A DNA stretch of 50,891 nucleotides from an uncultured Alistipes sp. (GTDB lineage Bacteria > Bacteroidota > Bacteroidia > Bacteroidales > Rikenellaceae): contig CALUNE010000017.1 in assembly GCA_944321945.1 (NCBI GenBank), forward strand, positions 1-50,891, read 5' to 3'. The translations under genes were made by a program, and so were the position numbers. The notes under the pieces are model-generated. The model saw only the letters and a list, made by a program, of their open reading frames with translations, had not been told where the DNA came from and did no database searches. Shown piece by piece: positions 44,613 to 50,891 of this stretch. Each line of letters begins with the position of its first letter. Positions within the stretch are counted from its first letter, which is position 1.

Positions 44613-45534
44613 CTTCGTCGAGGATTTTCAGATAACTCTCGTAGCGCTGCCAGGCGATTTCGCCCCTCTTGACCGCCTCCGTCACCGCACAGCCCGGTTC
44701 GTGGGTGTGCGTGCAGTTGTAGAAGCGGCAGCCCGGGGCCACGCGCATCATCTCCGGGAAATAGTGCCACAGCTCGGCATCGTCGATGTCGATCAGCCCG
44801 AAGCCCTTGATCCCCGGCGTATCGATCACCGCACCACCCCCCTGCAGCGGGTACATCGTCGAGAAGGTCGTCGTATGGCGCCCCTTGTGGTGGCTCTCCG
44901 AGATCTCGCCCGTGCGGATCTCGAGCGAGGGGTCGATCGTGCGGATGAGGGTCGACTTCCCGACCCCCGAATTCCCCGACACGAGGGTCGTCTGACCGCT
45001 CAGCAGCCGCCGGACCTCCTCCACGCCCCGCCCCTCGGCGGCCGAAACCTCGAGCACCTCGTAGCCCGCCCCCTCGTACACGGCACGGAATGCCGCCACG
45101 GCCTCCGGATCCTGCAGGTCGATCTTCGACAGCAGGATCGTCACCGGGACCTTGTAGGCCTCGCACGTCACCAGAAAGCGGTCGACGAACTCCGGCGGCG
45201 TCTCGGGTGAGCGCAGCGTCACCATCAGCAGCGCCCGGTCGATGTTCGAAGCGATGATGTGCGACTCCTTCGAGAGGTTCGAGGCGCGGCGGATCACATA
45301 GTTGCGGCGCGGGCGGATCTCCACGATCACCCCCTCGTCGGCCGCTCCTTCGACGCCCGATGCCTCCCGTTCGCACTCCACGACGTCGCCCACGACCACC
45401 GGATTGGTCGAACGCACCCCCTTCAGGCGCAGGCGCCCGCGGATGCGGCAGCGCATCGTCGTGCCCTGCTCGGCCACGACGTCGTACCAACTGCCCGTCG
45501 CACGCACGACGGTGCCCGTAAATCGGTCAGACAT
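44593..45534 (-). CDS. rsgA: Ribosome small subunit-dependent GTPase A
   Basis: Late 30S ribosome assembly GTPase with circularly permuted G motifs. 313 residues from the ATG at 45534 (MSDRFTGTVVRATGSWYDVV). An N-terminal OB-fold is followed by the GTPase domain: VTILLSKIDLQ (G4), EVSAAEGRG (G5), SGNSGVGKSTLIRTI (G1), IDTPGIKGFG (G3). The C-terminal zinc motif reads CRFYNCTHTHEPGCAV. An ATG six codons earlier is possible. Its start overlaps the cvpA stop by 8 bp and its stop overlaps the methyltransferase start. Confidence 0.96.
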   Translation of the reverse strand: MSDRFTGTVVRATGSWYDVVAEQGTTMRCRIRGRLRLKGVRSTNPVVVGDVVECEREASGVEGAADEGVIVEIRPRRNYVIRRASNLSKESHIIASNIDRALLMVTLRSPETPPEFVDRFLVTCEAYKVPVTILLSKIDLQDPEAVAAFRAVYEGAGYEVLEVSAAEGRGVEEVRRLLSGQTTLVSGNSGVGKSTLIRTIDPSLEIRTGEISESHHKGRHTTTFSTMYPLQGGGAVIDTPGIKGFGLIDIDDAELWHYFPEMMRVAPGCRFYNCTHTHEPGCAVTEAVKRGEIAWQRYESYLKILDEDEKYRK

Positions 45535-46042
45535 GGTGTTCCTGGTTTTCATTCGTCAGCGGAACCCGGTCGCCCACCCACTCCAGAAAGGGAAAGAGCG
45601 ATTCGGAGAGCCGCAGAATCGGTCCGTAACTCCGTGAACGTTCGATCGTCCGGGGCTCCACCAGCGTGTAATCCGCATTCAACCGGTCGAAGGCCGAAAA
45701 GAGGAGGCTCAGCACCAGCAGGTACTTCACCGCCGAGACGGCAACCCCCAACAGGATGTCGGCCACACCGAGCCCCGCAAAATGGAAGACCCGGCGCACC
45801 AGCCGTGCTGCTATGGCAACCACAAGCACCACGGCCACAAGCACCGTGATGAAACCTCCGGCCGCCGCCACCTGCTCCTCGAGCCCCAGCCACCGGCCCA
45901 CCTCGCCGCCGAAACGCGACGCCAGCCAGATGCCAACGGCAATACCGGCCAGCGAGCAGATCTGCACGATGAACCCCTGGCGCCATCCGTTCCACACGGC
46001 CAGCACCAATACCAGGCAGACGATCAGATCGATCACATTCAT
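45527..46042 (-). CDS. CvpA family membrane protein
   Basis: Inner-membrane protein of 171 residues. Four hydrophobic helices are visible: MNVIDLIVCLVLVLAVWNGW, IVQICSLAGIAVGIWLASRFGG, GGFITVLVAVVLVVAIAARLV, and ILLGVAVSAVKYLLVLSLLFSAFDRL. They are followed by a soluble tail ending LFPFLEWVGDRVPL. It matches CvpA (colicin V production) family members, which affect biofilm and envelope traits; the molecular role is unknown. The start at 46042 (MNVIDLIVC) is the family-like one. First of the cvpA-rsgA-methyltransferase operon. Confidence 0.88.
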   Translation of the reverse strand: MNVIDLIVCLVLVLAVWNGWRQGFIVQICSLAGIAVGIWLASRFGGEVGRWLGLEEQVAAAGGFITVLVAVVLVVAIAARLVRRVFHFAGLGVADILLGVAVSAVKYLLVLSLLFSAFDRLNADYTLVEPRTIERSRSYGPILRLSESLFPFLEWVGDRVPLTNENQEHHV

Positions 46043-46184
46043 ATATAGGTATTGTCTCTTTAAGCCCCGAAAGATACGAAAATAACCCGAACACGCCAAA
46101 AACAGCCTCCCCGGGCCGCCGGAGCCCGGCCGCAGCCCCTCGGTGAGCATCTCCCCGTCAGCCCCCCCGGTCAGCGGGCCCCGG

Positions 46185-46397
46185 TCAGCGGATCACGTCG
46201 CGAAGTCCGACCCCCAGCGCCTTGCAAATAATGCATAGGGTCTTCAGCGTCAGATTCGTACGCCCGGCCTCGATACGGCTCAGATTCGACCGCTCCATGT
46301 CGCAACGATAGGCCAGCTCCTGCACGGTCAGGTGTCTCTCCCGACGCAACTCCCGGATGCGCCCGCAAACCTGTCTGAGCTCCTCTTCGTAGTCCAT
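46185..46397 (-). CDS. Small XRE-family HTH regulator
   Basis: A 70-residue DNA-binding protein that is almost entirely a Cro/C1-type helix-turn-helix: RIRELRRERHLTVQELAYRCDMERSNLSRIEAGRTNLTLKTLCIICKALGV. There is no second domain. It is divergent from the GH2-like gene (109-bp spacer) and could regulate it, or be the remnant regulator of a lost element. No toxin-like partner was seen nearby. Confidence 0.88.
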   Translation of the reverse strand: MDYEEELRQVCGRIRELRRERHLTVQELAYRCDMERSNLSRIEAGRTNLTLKTLCIICKALGVGLRDVIR

Positions 46398-46476
46398 ATT
46401 CCCGGAAATTCGTTTCTCCGATCAAAAATAATACATCCGTTCGAAATTTGGAAACATGGGGTATTCCGAAATTCAC

Positions 46477-46484
46477 TATCTTTG
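46477..46484 (+). promoter_or_regulatory. -7 box of the GH2-like gene
   Basis: TATCTTTG, 22 bases before the ATG at 46507. Confidence 0.6.
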
Positions 46485-46506
46485 CACAAATCGATGTGAA
46501 CACGAC

Positions 46507-48543
46507 ATGAAACGATCCATCACCCTACTCCTGTTACTGCTCGCCGGGGTCGTCTCGTCGGCCCGCGCACGCGAAGTCTTCCCCATCAACGAGGGCTGGA
46601 GATTCTTCTTCAAGTCGGAGCGCACCTCCGACAATGCCCGCCACGTCACGCTCCCCCACAGCTGGAACACCGATCCCCTGGCTCAGGGATACTGGCTCGA
46701 AACCACGGGCAACTATCAGAACGGCATGTATATCCCCGCCGAATGGGCCTCGAAGCGCCTCTTCGTGAAATTCTACGGCGTACAGAGCGTCGCCGACGTC
46801 TTCGTCAACGGAAATCTCGTCGGAACCCACCGCGGCGGAGGCACCGCCTTCGTCTTCGAAATCACCGACAAGATCCGCTTCGGAGCCGATAACAGCCTGC
46901 TCGTAATGGTCAACAACAGCTGGCGCGACGACCTGCTGCCCACCTCCACCGACATGAATCTCTACGGCGGAATCTACCGCGAAGCCGAACTCATCGTCAC
47001 GGAATCCACCGCCATCTCACCCCTCTACCTCGGGTCGGACGGCGTGCTGATTCATCCGCGCAACGTCACCTTCGATCGCGTCGACGGCGAAATCGAGATC
47101 CATCTCACCTCGAAAACCGAAAGCTCCTGCTCGCTCGACATCGCCATCACCGCCCCCGACGGCCGGCAGGTCTTCGAAAAACGCCAGAAAACCAAAATCG
47201 AAGACAAACCCCTGATGATCCCCTTCTCGGTGGAGGCCCCCGAACTGTGGAGCCCCGATTATCCGGCCCTCTACACCGTGACGGCCGCCATCGGCGAAGA
47301 CAGTATCACGGACCGCGTCGTCGTCCGCACCGGATTCCGGTCGATTGCCGCCAGCCCCGAGAAAGGACTGGAGATCAACGGAATACGCACACCGCTGCAC
47401 GGCGTGGTGATGCATCACGACAACGCTCTCTCGGGCGGCCTGCTCGTCGCCGAGGACTATGACACCGATCTGCGGGAGGTCCACGACATCGGCGCCAATG
47501 CCATCCGTTCGGCCGTCATGCCCCACGCGCAGTATCTCTACGACCGCTGCGACGAACAGGGACTGCTGGTCTGGGTCGATGCTCCGCTCCACCGCGCCTC
47601 CTTCCTGAGCGACATGGCCTACTTCGCCACCCCGGCCTTCGAGCAGAACGGCATGCAGCAGCTGCAGGAGATCATCGCCCAGAACATCAACCATCCGTCG
47701 ATCATCATGTGGGGGCTCTTCTCCCAGTTGTGGATGCGCGGCGACGACGTGACGCCCTACCTGCGCCGGCTGAACGAGACGGCCCACACGATGGATGCCT
47801 CGCGTCCGACGGTCGCCTGCAGCGACCAGGACGGCGCCGTGAATTTCGTCACCGATCTGATCGTCTGGAAACAGAGCGTCGGATGGCAGCGCGGCTCGAC
47901 CGACGACGTGGCGGTATGGCGCGACCAGCTGCAGAAAAACTGGTCCTACCTGCGTTCCGCCGTGCAGTACGGCGCACCGGGATTCCTCGGCCACAAGAGC
48001 TACACGGCCCAGGCCGAACCCCGCTCGAACTGGCTGCCCGAAGATCGGCAGACCCGCTTCCACGAGGAGTATGCCCGCAACCTGCAGAACGATTCGCTCT
48101 TCTGGGGCGTATGGATCGAAAGTCTGTTCGATTACGGATCGGCGCGGCGCCCCTACGGCATGAACGGTACGGGGCTCATCACCCTCAACCGCCGCGAGAA
48201 AAAGGATGCCTTCTACCTCTACAGAGCCATGTGGAACCACATCGACCCGACGCTGCACATTGTCGACAAGCGGCGGCGTCTGCGCGACGGCGACAAGCAG
48301 CTCTTCCGCGTCTACTCGTCGGCAGGGCTGCCCGTGCTGACGGTCGGAGCCGATACGCTCGCCCTGACCGAGTATGCACCGTGTCAGTACCGCACGGACT
48401 CCATTGCACTGAAGGGTGCCGTCGAGGTGAAGGCCTCGGCCGGCGAGCTGCGTGACAGCGTCACGATCCGAATCGGCAACGTCCTAAAACCGAAACGGAC
48501 GCCGGGCCTTCGGCGAACAGCAGGTCCGCAAACGACAAATTAG
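46507..48543 (+). CDS. Secreted GH2-like protein with both catalytic Glu replaced
   Basis: A 678-residue protein of the family 2 glycoside hydrolase fold. It has a Sec signal (MKRSITLLLLLLAGVVSSARA), then the jelly-roll sugar-binding domain (INEGWRFF, HVTLPHSWNTDPLAQG, VFVNGNLVGTHRGGGTAF), an Ig-like domain (about 180-290) and the TIM barrel (LEINGIRTPLHGVVMHHDN, ANAIRSAVMPHAQYLYDRCDEQGLLVWVD). At the acid/base site, where GH2 enzymes read N-E after a Trp-Leu stretch, it has NHPSIIMWGLFSQLW (Gln407). At the nucleophile site, usually SEYG, it has SAVQYGAPG (Gln487). The 80-residue spacing is normal for GH2. It is therefore probably not a classical hydrolase; carbohydrate binding is possible. 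The C-terminus overlaps the convergent WbqC-like gene. Confidence 0.88.
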   Translation: MKRSITLLLLLLAGVVSSARAREVFPINEGWRFFFKSERTSDNARHVTLPHSWNTDPLAQGYWLETTGNYQNGMYIPAEWASKRLFVKFYGVQSVADVFVNGNLVGTHRGGGTAFVFEITDKIRFGADNSLLVMVNNSWRDDLLPTSTDMNLYGGIYREAELIVTESTAISPLYLGSDGVLIHPRNVTFDRVDGEIEIHLTSKTESSCSLDIAITAPDGRQVFEKRQKTKIEDKPLMIPFSVEAPELWSPDYPALYTVTAAIGEDSITDRVVVRTGFRSIAASPEKGLEINGIRTPLHGVVMHHDNALSGGLLVAEDYDTDLREVHDIGANAIRSAVMPHAQYLYDRCDEQGLLVWVDAPLHRASFLSDMAYFATPAFEQNGMQQLQEIIAQNINHPSIIMWGLFSQLWMRGDDVTPYLRRLNETAHTMDASRPTVACSDQDGAVNFVTDLIVWKQSVGWQRGSTDDVAVWRDQLQKNWSYLRSAVQYGAPGFLGHKSYTAQAEPRSNWLPEDRQTRFHEEYARNLQNDSLFWGVWIESLFDYGSARRPYGMNGTGLITLNRREKKDAFYLYRAMWNHIDPTLHIVDKRRRLRDGDKQLFRVYSSAGLPVLTVGADTLALTEYAPCQYRTDSIALKGAVEVKASAGELRDSVTIRIGNVLKPKRTPGLRRTAGPQTTN

Positions 48544-49072
48544 CCGCAAAGGGCATCCGGTCGGAAAAGACCTGGAAATAGGGCTCGGCAACGAATGCCG
48601 GGCCCTTGCTGTTTCGGGGCCGCAGGTCGAGATCGCCCGCTTGCGCCTCGACATAGACCTCGGAAAGGGTCGGAAAGGGGATTTTCGCCAGCCGGCAGAG
48701 CGTCTCGAGCAGGCGAAAGTCGTAATCGGCCAGAAATTCGTACTCGTGCGTATAGAAGGGTTCGAAATGCGCGGCATAGTAGTCGAAATAGGGCGACGAA
48801 CGGTAGGAGGCCACCAGCGCCCCCCAATGCTGATGCTGCCAGCGCTTCGAGTAGTCGAGCCGCACGTCGCGCATGGGCTGCCGCGGGCGGTTGGCGTGGC
48901 AGACATGGGCCGTCAGCTCCATCACGCCGTCAGTAGCCAGAATCCGCGTGCGGTTGCGTTCGGAGCGTTTGATGAAGTGTTCGCCGAGGTCCACGACGCA
49001 GTCGCCGCGGAGCAGGTGTGCAAAATACGACACCGAAGGCAGATAGGCAAGGGGCAGAATGGTCATGCGCAA
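48461..49072 (-). CDS. WbqC-like family protein
   Basis: A 203-residue protein of the WbqC family, named after an O-antigen locus protein; biochemical function unknown. Family marks: ILPLAYLPSVSYFAHLLRGDCVVDLGEHFIKRSERNRTRIL at the start, MRDVRLDYSKRWQHQHWGALVASYRSSPYFDYYAAHFEPFY, and the closing SFADLLFAEGPAS. Its last 83 bp overlap the 3' end of the convergent GH2-like gene. It is preceded by a tandem repeat and ispG in the same orientation. Confidence 0.85.
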   Translation of the reverse strand: MRMTILPLAYLPSVSYFAHLLRGDCVVDLGEHFIKRSERNRTRILATDGVMELTAHVCHANRPRQPMRDVRLDYSKRWQHQHWGALVASYRSSPYFDYYAAHFEPFYTHEYEFLADYDFRLLETLCRLAKIPFPTLSEVYVEAQAGDLDLRPRNSKGPAFVAEPYFQVFSDRMPFAANLSFADLLFAEGPASVSVLGRCRFGS

Positions 49073-49096
49073 GGATTTCTACGGGATCGGAATAAA

Positions 49097-49181
49097 ACAG
49101 TGCGGGCCGGAAGACAGTGCGGGCCGGAAGACGTGACGAGCCGGAAGACAGTGCGAGCCGGAAGACAGTGCGAGCCGGAAG
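49097..49181 (+). repeat. Tandem repeat, five copies of 17 bp
   Basis: Units of the type ACAGTGCG[G/A]GCCGGAAG start at 49097, 49114, 49131, 49148 and 49165; the middle unit varies (ACGTGACGAGCCGGAAG). They fill the spacer between ispG and the WbqC-like gene. Confidence 0.9.
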
Positions 49182-49192
49182 ACGGGCAAAGG

Positions 49193-50701
49193 TCAGCTCC
49201 GCAGCGGTTCGCCGGACGGGGCGTCGGTCCAGTCGCCGTTCTCGCGGATCAGCTCGATGAGCCGGTCGAGAGCCTCCTCCTGCGGAATGTTGCGCACGAT
49301 CACGTCGCGGCCCTTGTAGAGGGTGATGCGTCCCGGACCGGCCCCCACGTAGCCGTAGTCGGCATCGGCCATCTCGCCCGGGCCGTTGACGATGCAGCCC
49401 ATGACGCCGATGCGGAGATTCTTCAGATGTGACGTACGGGCCTTGATGTCGGCCAGCGTCTTCTCGATGTCGTAAAGCGTCCGCCCGCACGAGGGGCAGG
49501 CGATGTACTCCGTATGGGAAAAGCGCACGCGCGCCGCCTGGAGGATCATCAGCTCCACGTCGCGGATCTGCGCCTCGTCGAAGCCCGGAGCATCGATCCA
49601 GATGCCGTCGGCCAGTCCGTCGAGCAGCAGCGGCCCCAGGTCGGCCGCCGCCTTCACGGCCACGGCCTCCAGCGTCGGCTCCTCGTAGCGGCGCCGGACG
49701 ACCACCGGTTCGTCGGGCTGCTCAAGGTTCAGGATCGCCGCGCGCAGTTCGGCCGTCGGGTTGCCCGAGCAGGCCTCCAGGATGCGGAATCCGTCGAGCG
49801 GCTCGCCGTGGACCACGGGCACGGTGACATGCGAACGGCGGCGGTAGGCCGTCGGCGAGTAGCGTTCGGGGTGGAGCACCTCGAACTCGCCGGGGCGCGA
49901 GGCGAAGTGTTCGACCAGCATCCGGGCCACGGGGATCTCGTTCTCGGGGGCCTCGGTCAGCGAGACGCGGATCGTGTCACCGATACCGTCGGCCAACAGC
50001 GCCCCGATCCCCACGGCGCTCTTCACGCGGCCTTCGAGACCGTTTCCGGCCTCGGTGACCCCGAGGTGAATCGGATAGTGCATCCCCTCGGCATCCATCG
50101 CCTCGACCAACAGCCGGTAGGCGGCCACCATCACGCGCGTGTTGCTCGACTTCATCGAGACGACCACCTGGTCGAAATCGTGCTCGCGGCAGATGCGCAG
50201 GAACTCCATCGCCGAGACGACCATCCCCTGGGGGGTATCGCCCCAACGGTCGAAGACCCGTTTGGCCAGCGACCCGTGGTTGACGCCGATGCGCAGCGCC
50301 ACACCCCGCTGCCGGCACTGCTCGATCAGCGCCTCGAATTCGCCATGTTCGTTGCGGTAGTTGCCGGGGTTGATGCGCACCTTGTCGACATACTGCGCCG
50401 CGATGGCGGCCACCTCGGGCACGAAGTGGATATCGGCCACCGTGGCCGTGTCGTAGCCGTCGGCACGCAGCTGCCGGACGATGTTGGCCAGGTTCTCGCC
50501 CTCGCGCCGTCCCTGGGCCGTCAGACGCACGATCTTGCCTCCGGCCCGGTCGATGCGCTCGATCTGGGCAACGCTGGCCGCCGTGTCGTTCGTATCCGTA
50601 TTGGTCATCGACTGCACGGCCACCGGATAACGGCCGCCGATGGTCACCCGTCCGATCCGCACTTCGCACGTCGGACGCCGTCTGAATTTCGTCAGATCCA
50701 T
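49193..50701 (-). CDS. ispG: 4-hydroxy-3-methylbut-2-enyl diphosphate synthase (IspG/GcpE)
   Basis: Iron-sulfur enzyme of the late MEP pathway that reduces MEcPP to HMBPP. 502 residues, the longer form found in Bacteroidetes, with an extra domain between the TIM barrel and the cluster domain. Barrel motifs: VQSMTNTDTNDTAASVAQI, VRLTAQGRREGENL, DIHFVPEVA, VRINPGNY, RIGVNHGSL, VSMKSSN, LGVTEAGNG, IGDTIRVSLTE. The C-terminal cluster domain has YIACPSCGRTLYDIE and IGVMGCIVNGPGEM, providing three cysteines and the conserved Glu. The start at 50701 (MDLTKFRRRPT) precedes the conserved region directly. A TATCTTTG box lies about 94 bases upstream. Confidence 0.97.
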   Translation of the reverse strand: MDLTKFRRRPTCEVRIGRVTIGGRYPVAVQSMTNTDTNDTAASVAQIERIDRAGGKIVRLTAQGRREGENLANIVRQLRADGYDTATVADIHFVPEVAAIAAQYVDKVRINPGNYRNEHGEFEALIEQCRQRGVALRIGVNHGSLAKRVFDRWGDTPQGMVVSAMEFLRICREHDFDQVVVSMKSSNTRVMVAAYRLLVEAMDAEGMHYPIHLGVTEAGNGLEGRVKSAVGIGALLADGIGDTIRVSLTEAPENEIPVARMLVEHFASRPGEFEVLHPERYSPTAYRRRSHVTVPVVHGEPLDGFRILEACSGNPTAELRAAILNLEQPDEPVVVRRRYEEPTLEAVAVKAAADLGPLLLDGLADGIWIDAPGFDEAQIRDVELMILQAARVRFSHTEYIACPSCGRTLYDIEKTLADIKARTSHLKNLRIGVMGCIVNGPGEMADADYGYVGAGPGRITLYKGRDVIVRNIPQEEALDRLIELIRENGDWTDAPSGEPLRS

Positions 50702-50794
50702 TTCTACGCGGTTTTCAAGAGGATTGCAGACCGCAAAACAGCCGCAAAACAGGCTTCGGCACCCTTATTTGCCCGGCCGCACGCGATCCGAAGA

Positions 50795-50802
50795 CAAAGA
50801 TA
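50795..50802 (-). promoter_or_regulatory. -7 box of ispG
   Basis: The minus strand reads TATCTTTG, giving ispG a leader of roughly 90 bases. It is divergent from a plus-strand box at 50816-50823. Confidence 0.55.
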
Positions 50803-50815
50803 GTACAAATTTTCG

Positions 50816-50823
50816 TATATTTG
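50816..50823 (+). promoter_or_regulatory. -7 box for a gene beyond the window end
   Basis: TATATTTG on the plus strand, only 13 bases from the ispG box. The downstream gene is not in the window, unless it starts at the ATG at 50888. Confidence 0.45.
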
Positions 50824-50891
50824 TTGTAATCAGGTAGGTTTTATTTGACTATCAACAGATTGGATAAAACTCGCACGAGAACGGGCAATGG

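Noticed and set aside
46185-46397. Antitoxin of a toxin-antitoxin pair
   Set aside because: The small XRE protein has no adjacent small toxin-like gene; its neighbours are the cvpA operon and the GH2-like gene.

Overview
The window looks like a chromosomal segment from a member of the Bacteroidales, most likely an Alistipes-like Rikenellaceae. This rests on the GC-rich core with an AT-rich insert, many promoters with the Bacteroidetes -7 box (TAnnTTTG, several with TTTG or TTG 19-21 bases upstream), frequent lipoprotein signals, the long two-cysteine-cluster IspG, ATP-dependent PckA, and an alpha-oxoamine synthase of the type that starts sulfonolipid synthesis. The species is an inference; there is no rRNA in the window.

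Layout. 1-1990: the right end of a mobile element (a helix-turn-helix excisionase-like gene broken by an in-frame TGA, then a tyrosine recombinase) lying against the 3' end of a tRNA-Gly(GCC). 2166-3288: an S51/peptidase E-like gene broken by three small indels. 3424-4695: the sulfonolipid/sphingolipid synthase. 4812-8998: a compact AT-rich integrative element of about 4.2 kb. It has 15-bp direct repeats at both ends, the right copy overlapping the symporter stop codon, clusters of GTTACCYGG arm-type sites just inside each end, a tyrosine integrase, a densely structured non-coding stretch, a lipoprotein of unknown function, a gene II/X-type replication initiator and a small HTH protein. 8997-10163: DAACS symporter. 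10213-19479: housekeeping genes (radical SAM protein, YaaA, Dxs, PyrH, TlpA-like thioredoxin, Frr, PckA, HemW). 19627-29252: a glycogen/alpha-glucan cluster on the plus strand (glycogen synthase-phosphorylase fusion, debranching enzyme, GT4 glycosyltransferase, GH57 enzyme). 29395-32443: AraC-type regulator, lipid kinase and ApbE lipoprotein on the minus strand. 32626-38247: rpsO-pnp, an abundant-looking TPR/OmpA-like lipoprotein, and deoC. 38456-41599: an outer-membrane DUF3078 protein, an S41 protease and a small membrane protein in a tightly coupled minus-strand operon. 41695-50701: Nfo, a class III aminotransferase, an RNA methyltransferase, RsgA, CvpA, a small XRE regulator, a GH2-like protein, a WbqC-like protein and IspG.

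How the genes work together. The four-gene glucan cluster can make, debranch and phosphorolyse storage glycogen. Dxs and IspG are the first and a late enzyme of the MEP isoprenoid pathway. RpsO/Pnp, Frr, PyrH and RsgA serve translation and RNA turnover.

Most worth a second look: the small II/X-Rep integrative element with its structured region (6371-6612) and ordered arm sites; the GH2-like protein in which both expected catalytic glutamates read as glutamine; the synthase-phosphorylase fusion; and the family of short tandem repeats placed in several spacers (46 bp x4, 17 bp x5, degenerate about 18 bp). No CRISPR array, rRNA or toxin-antitoxin pair was seen.
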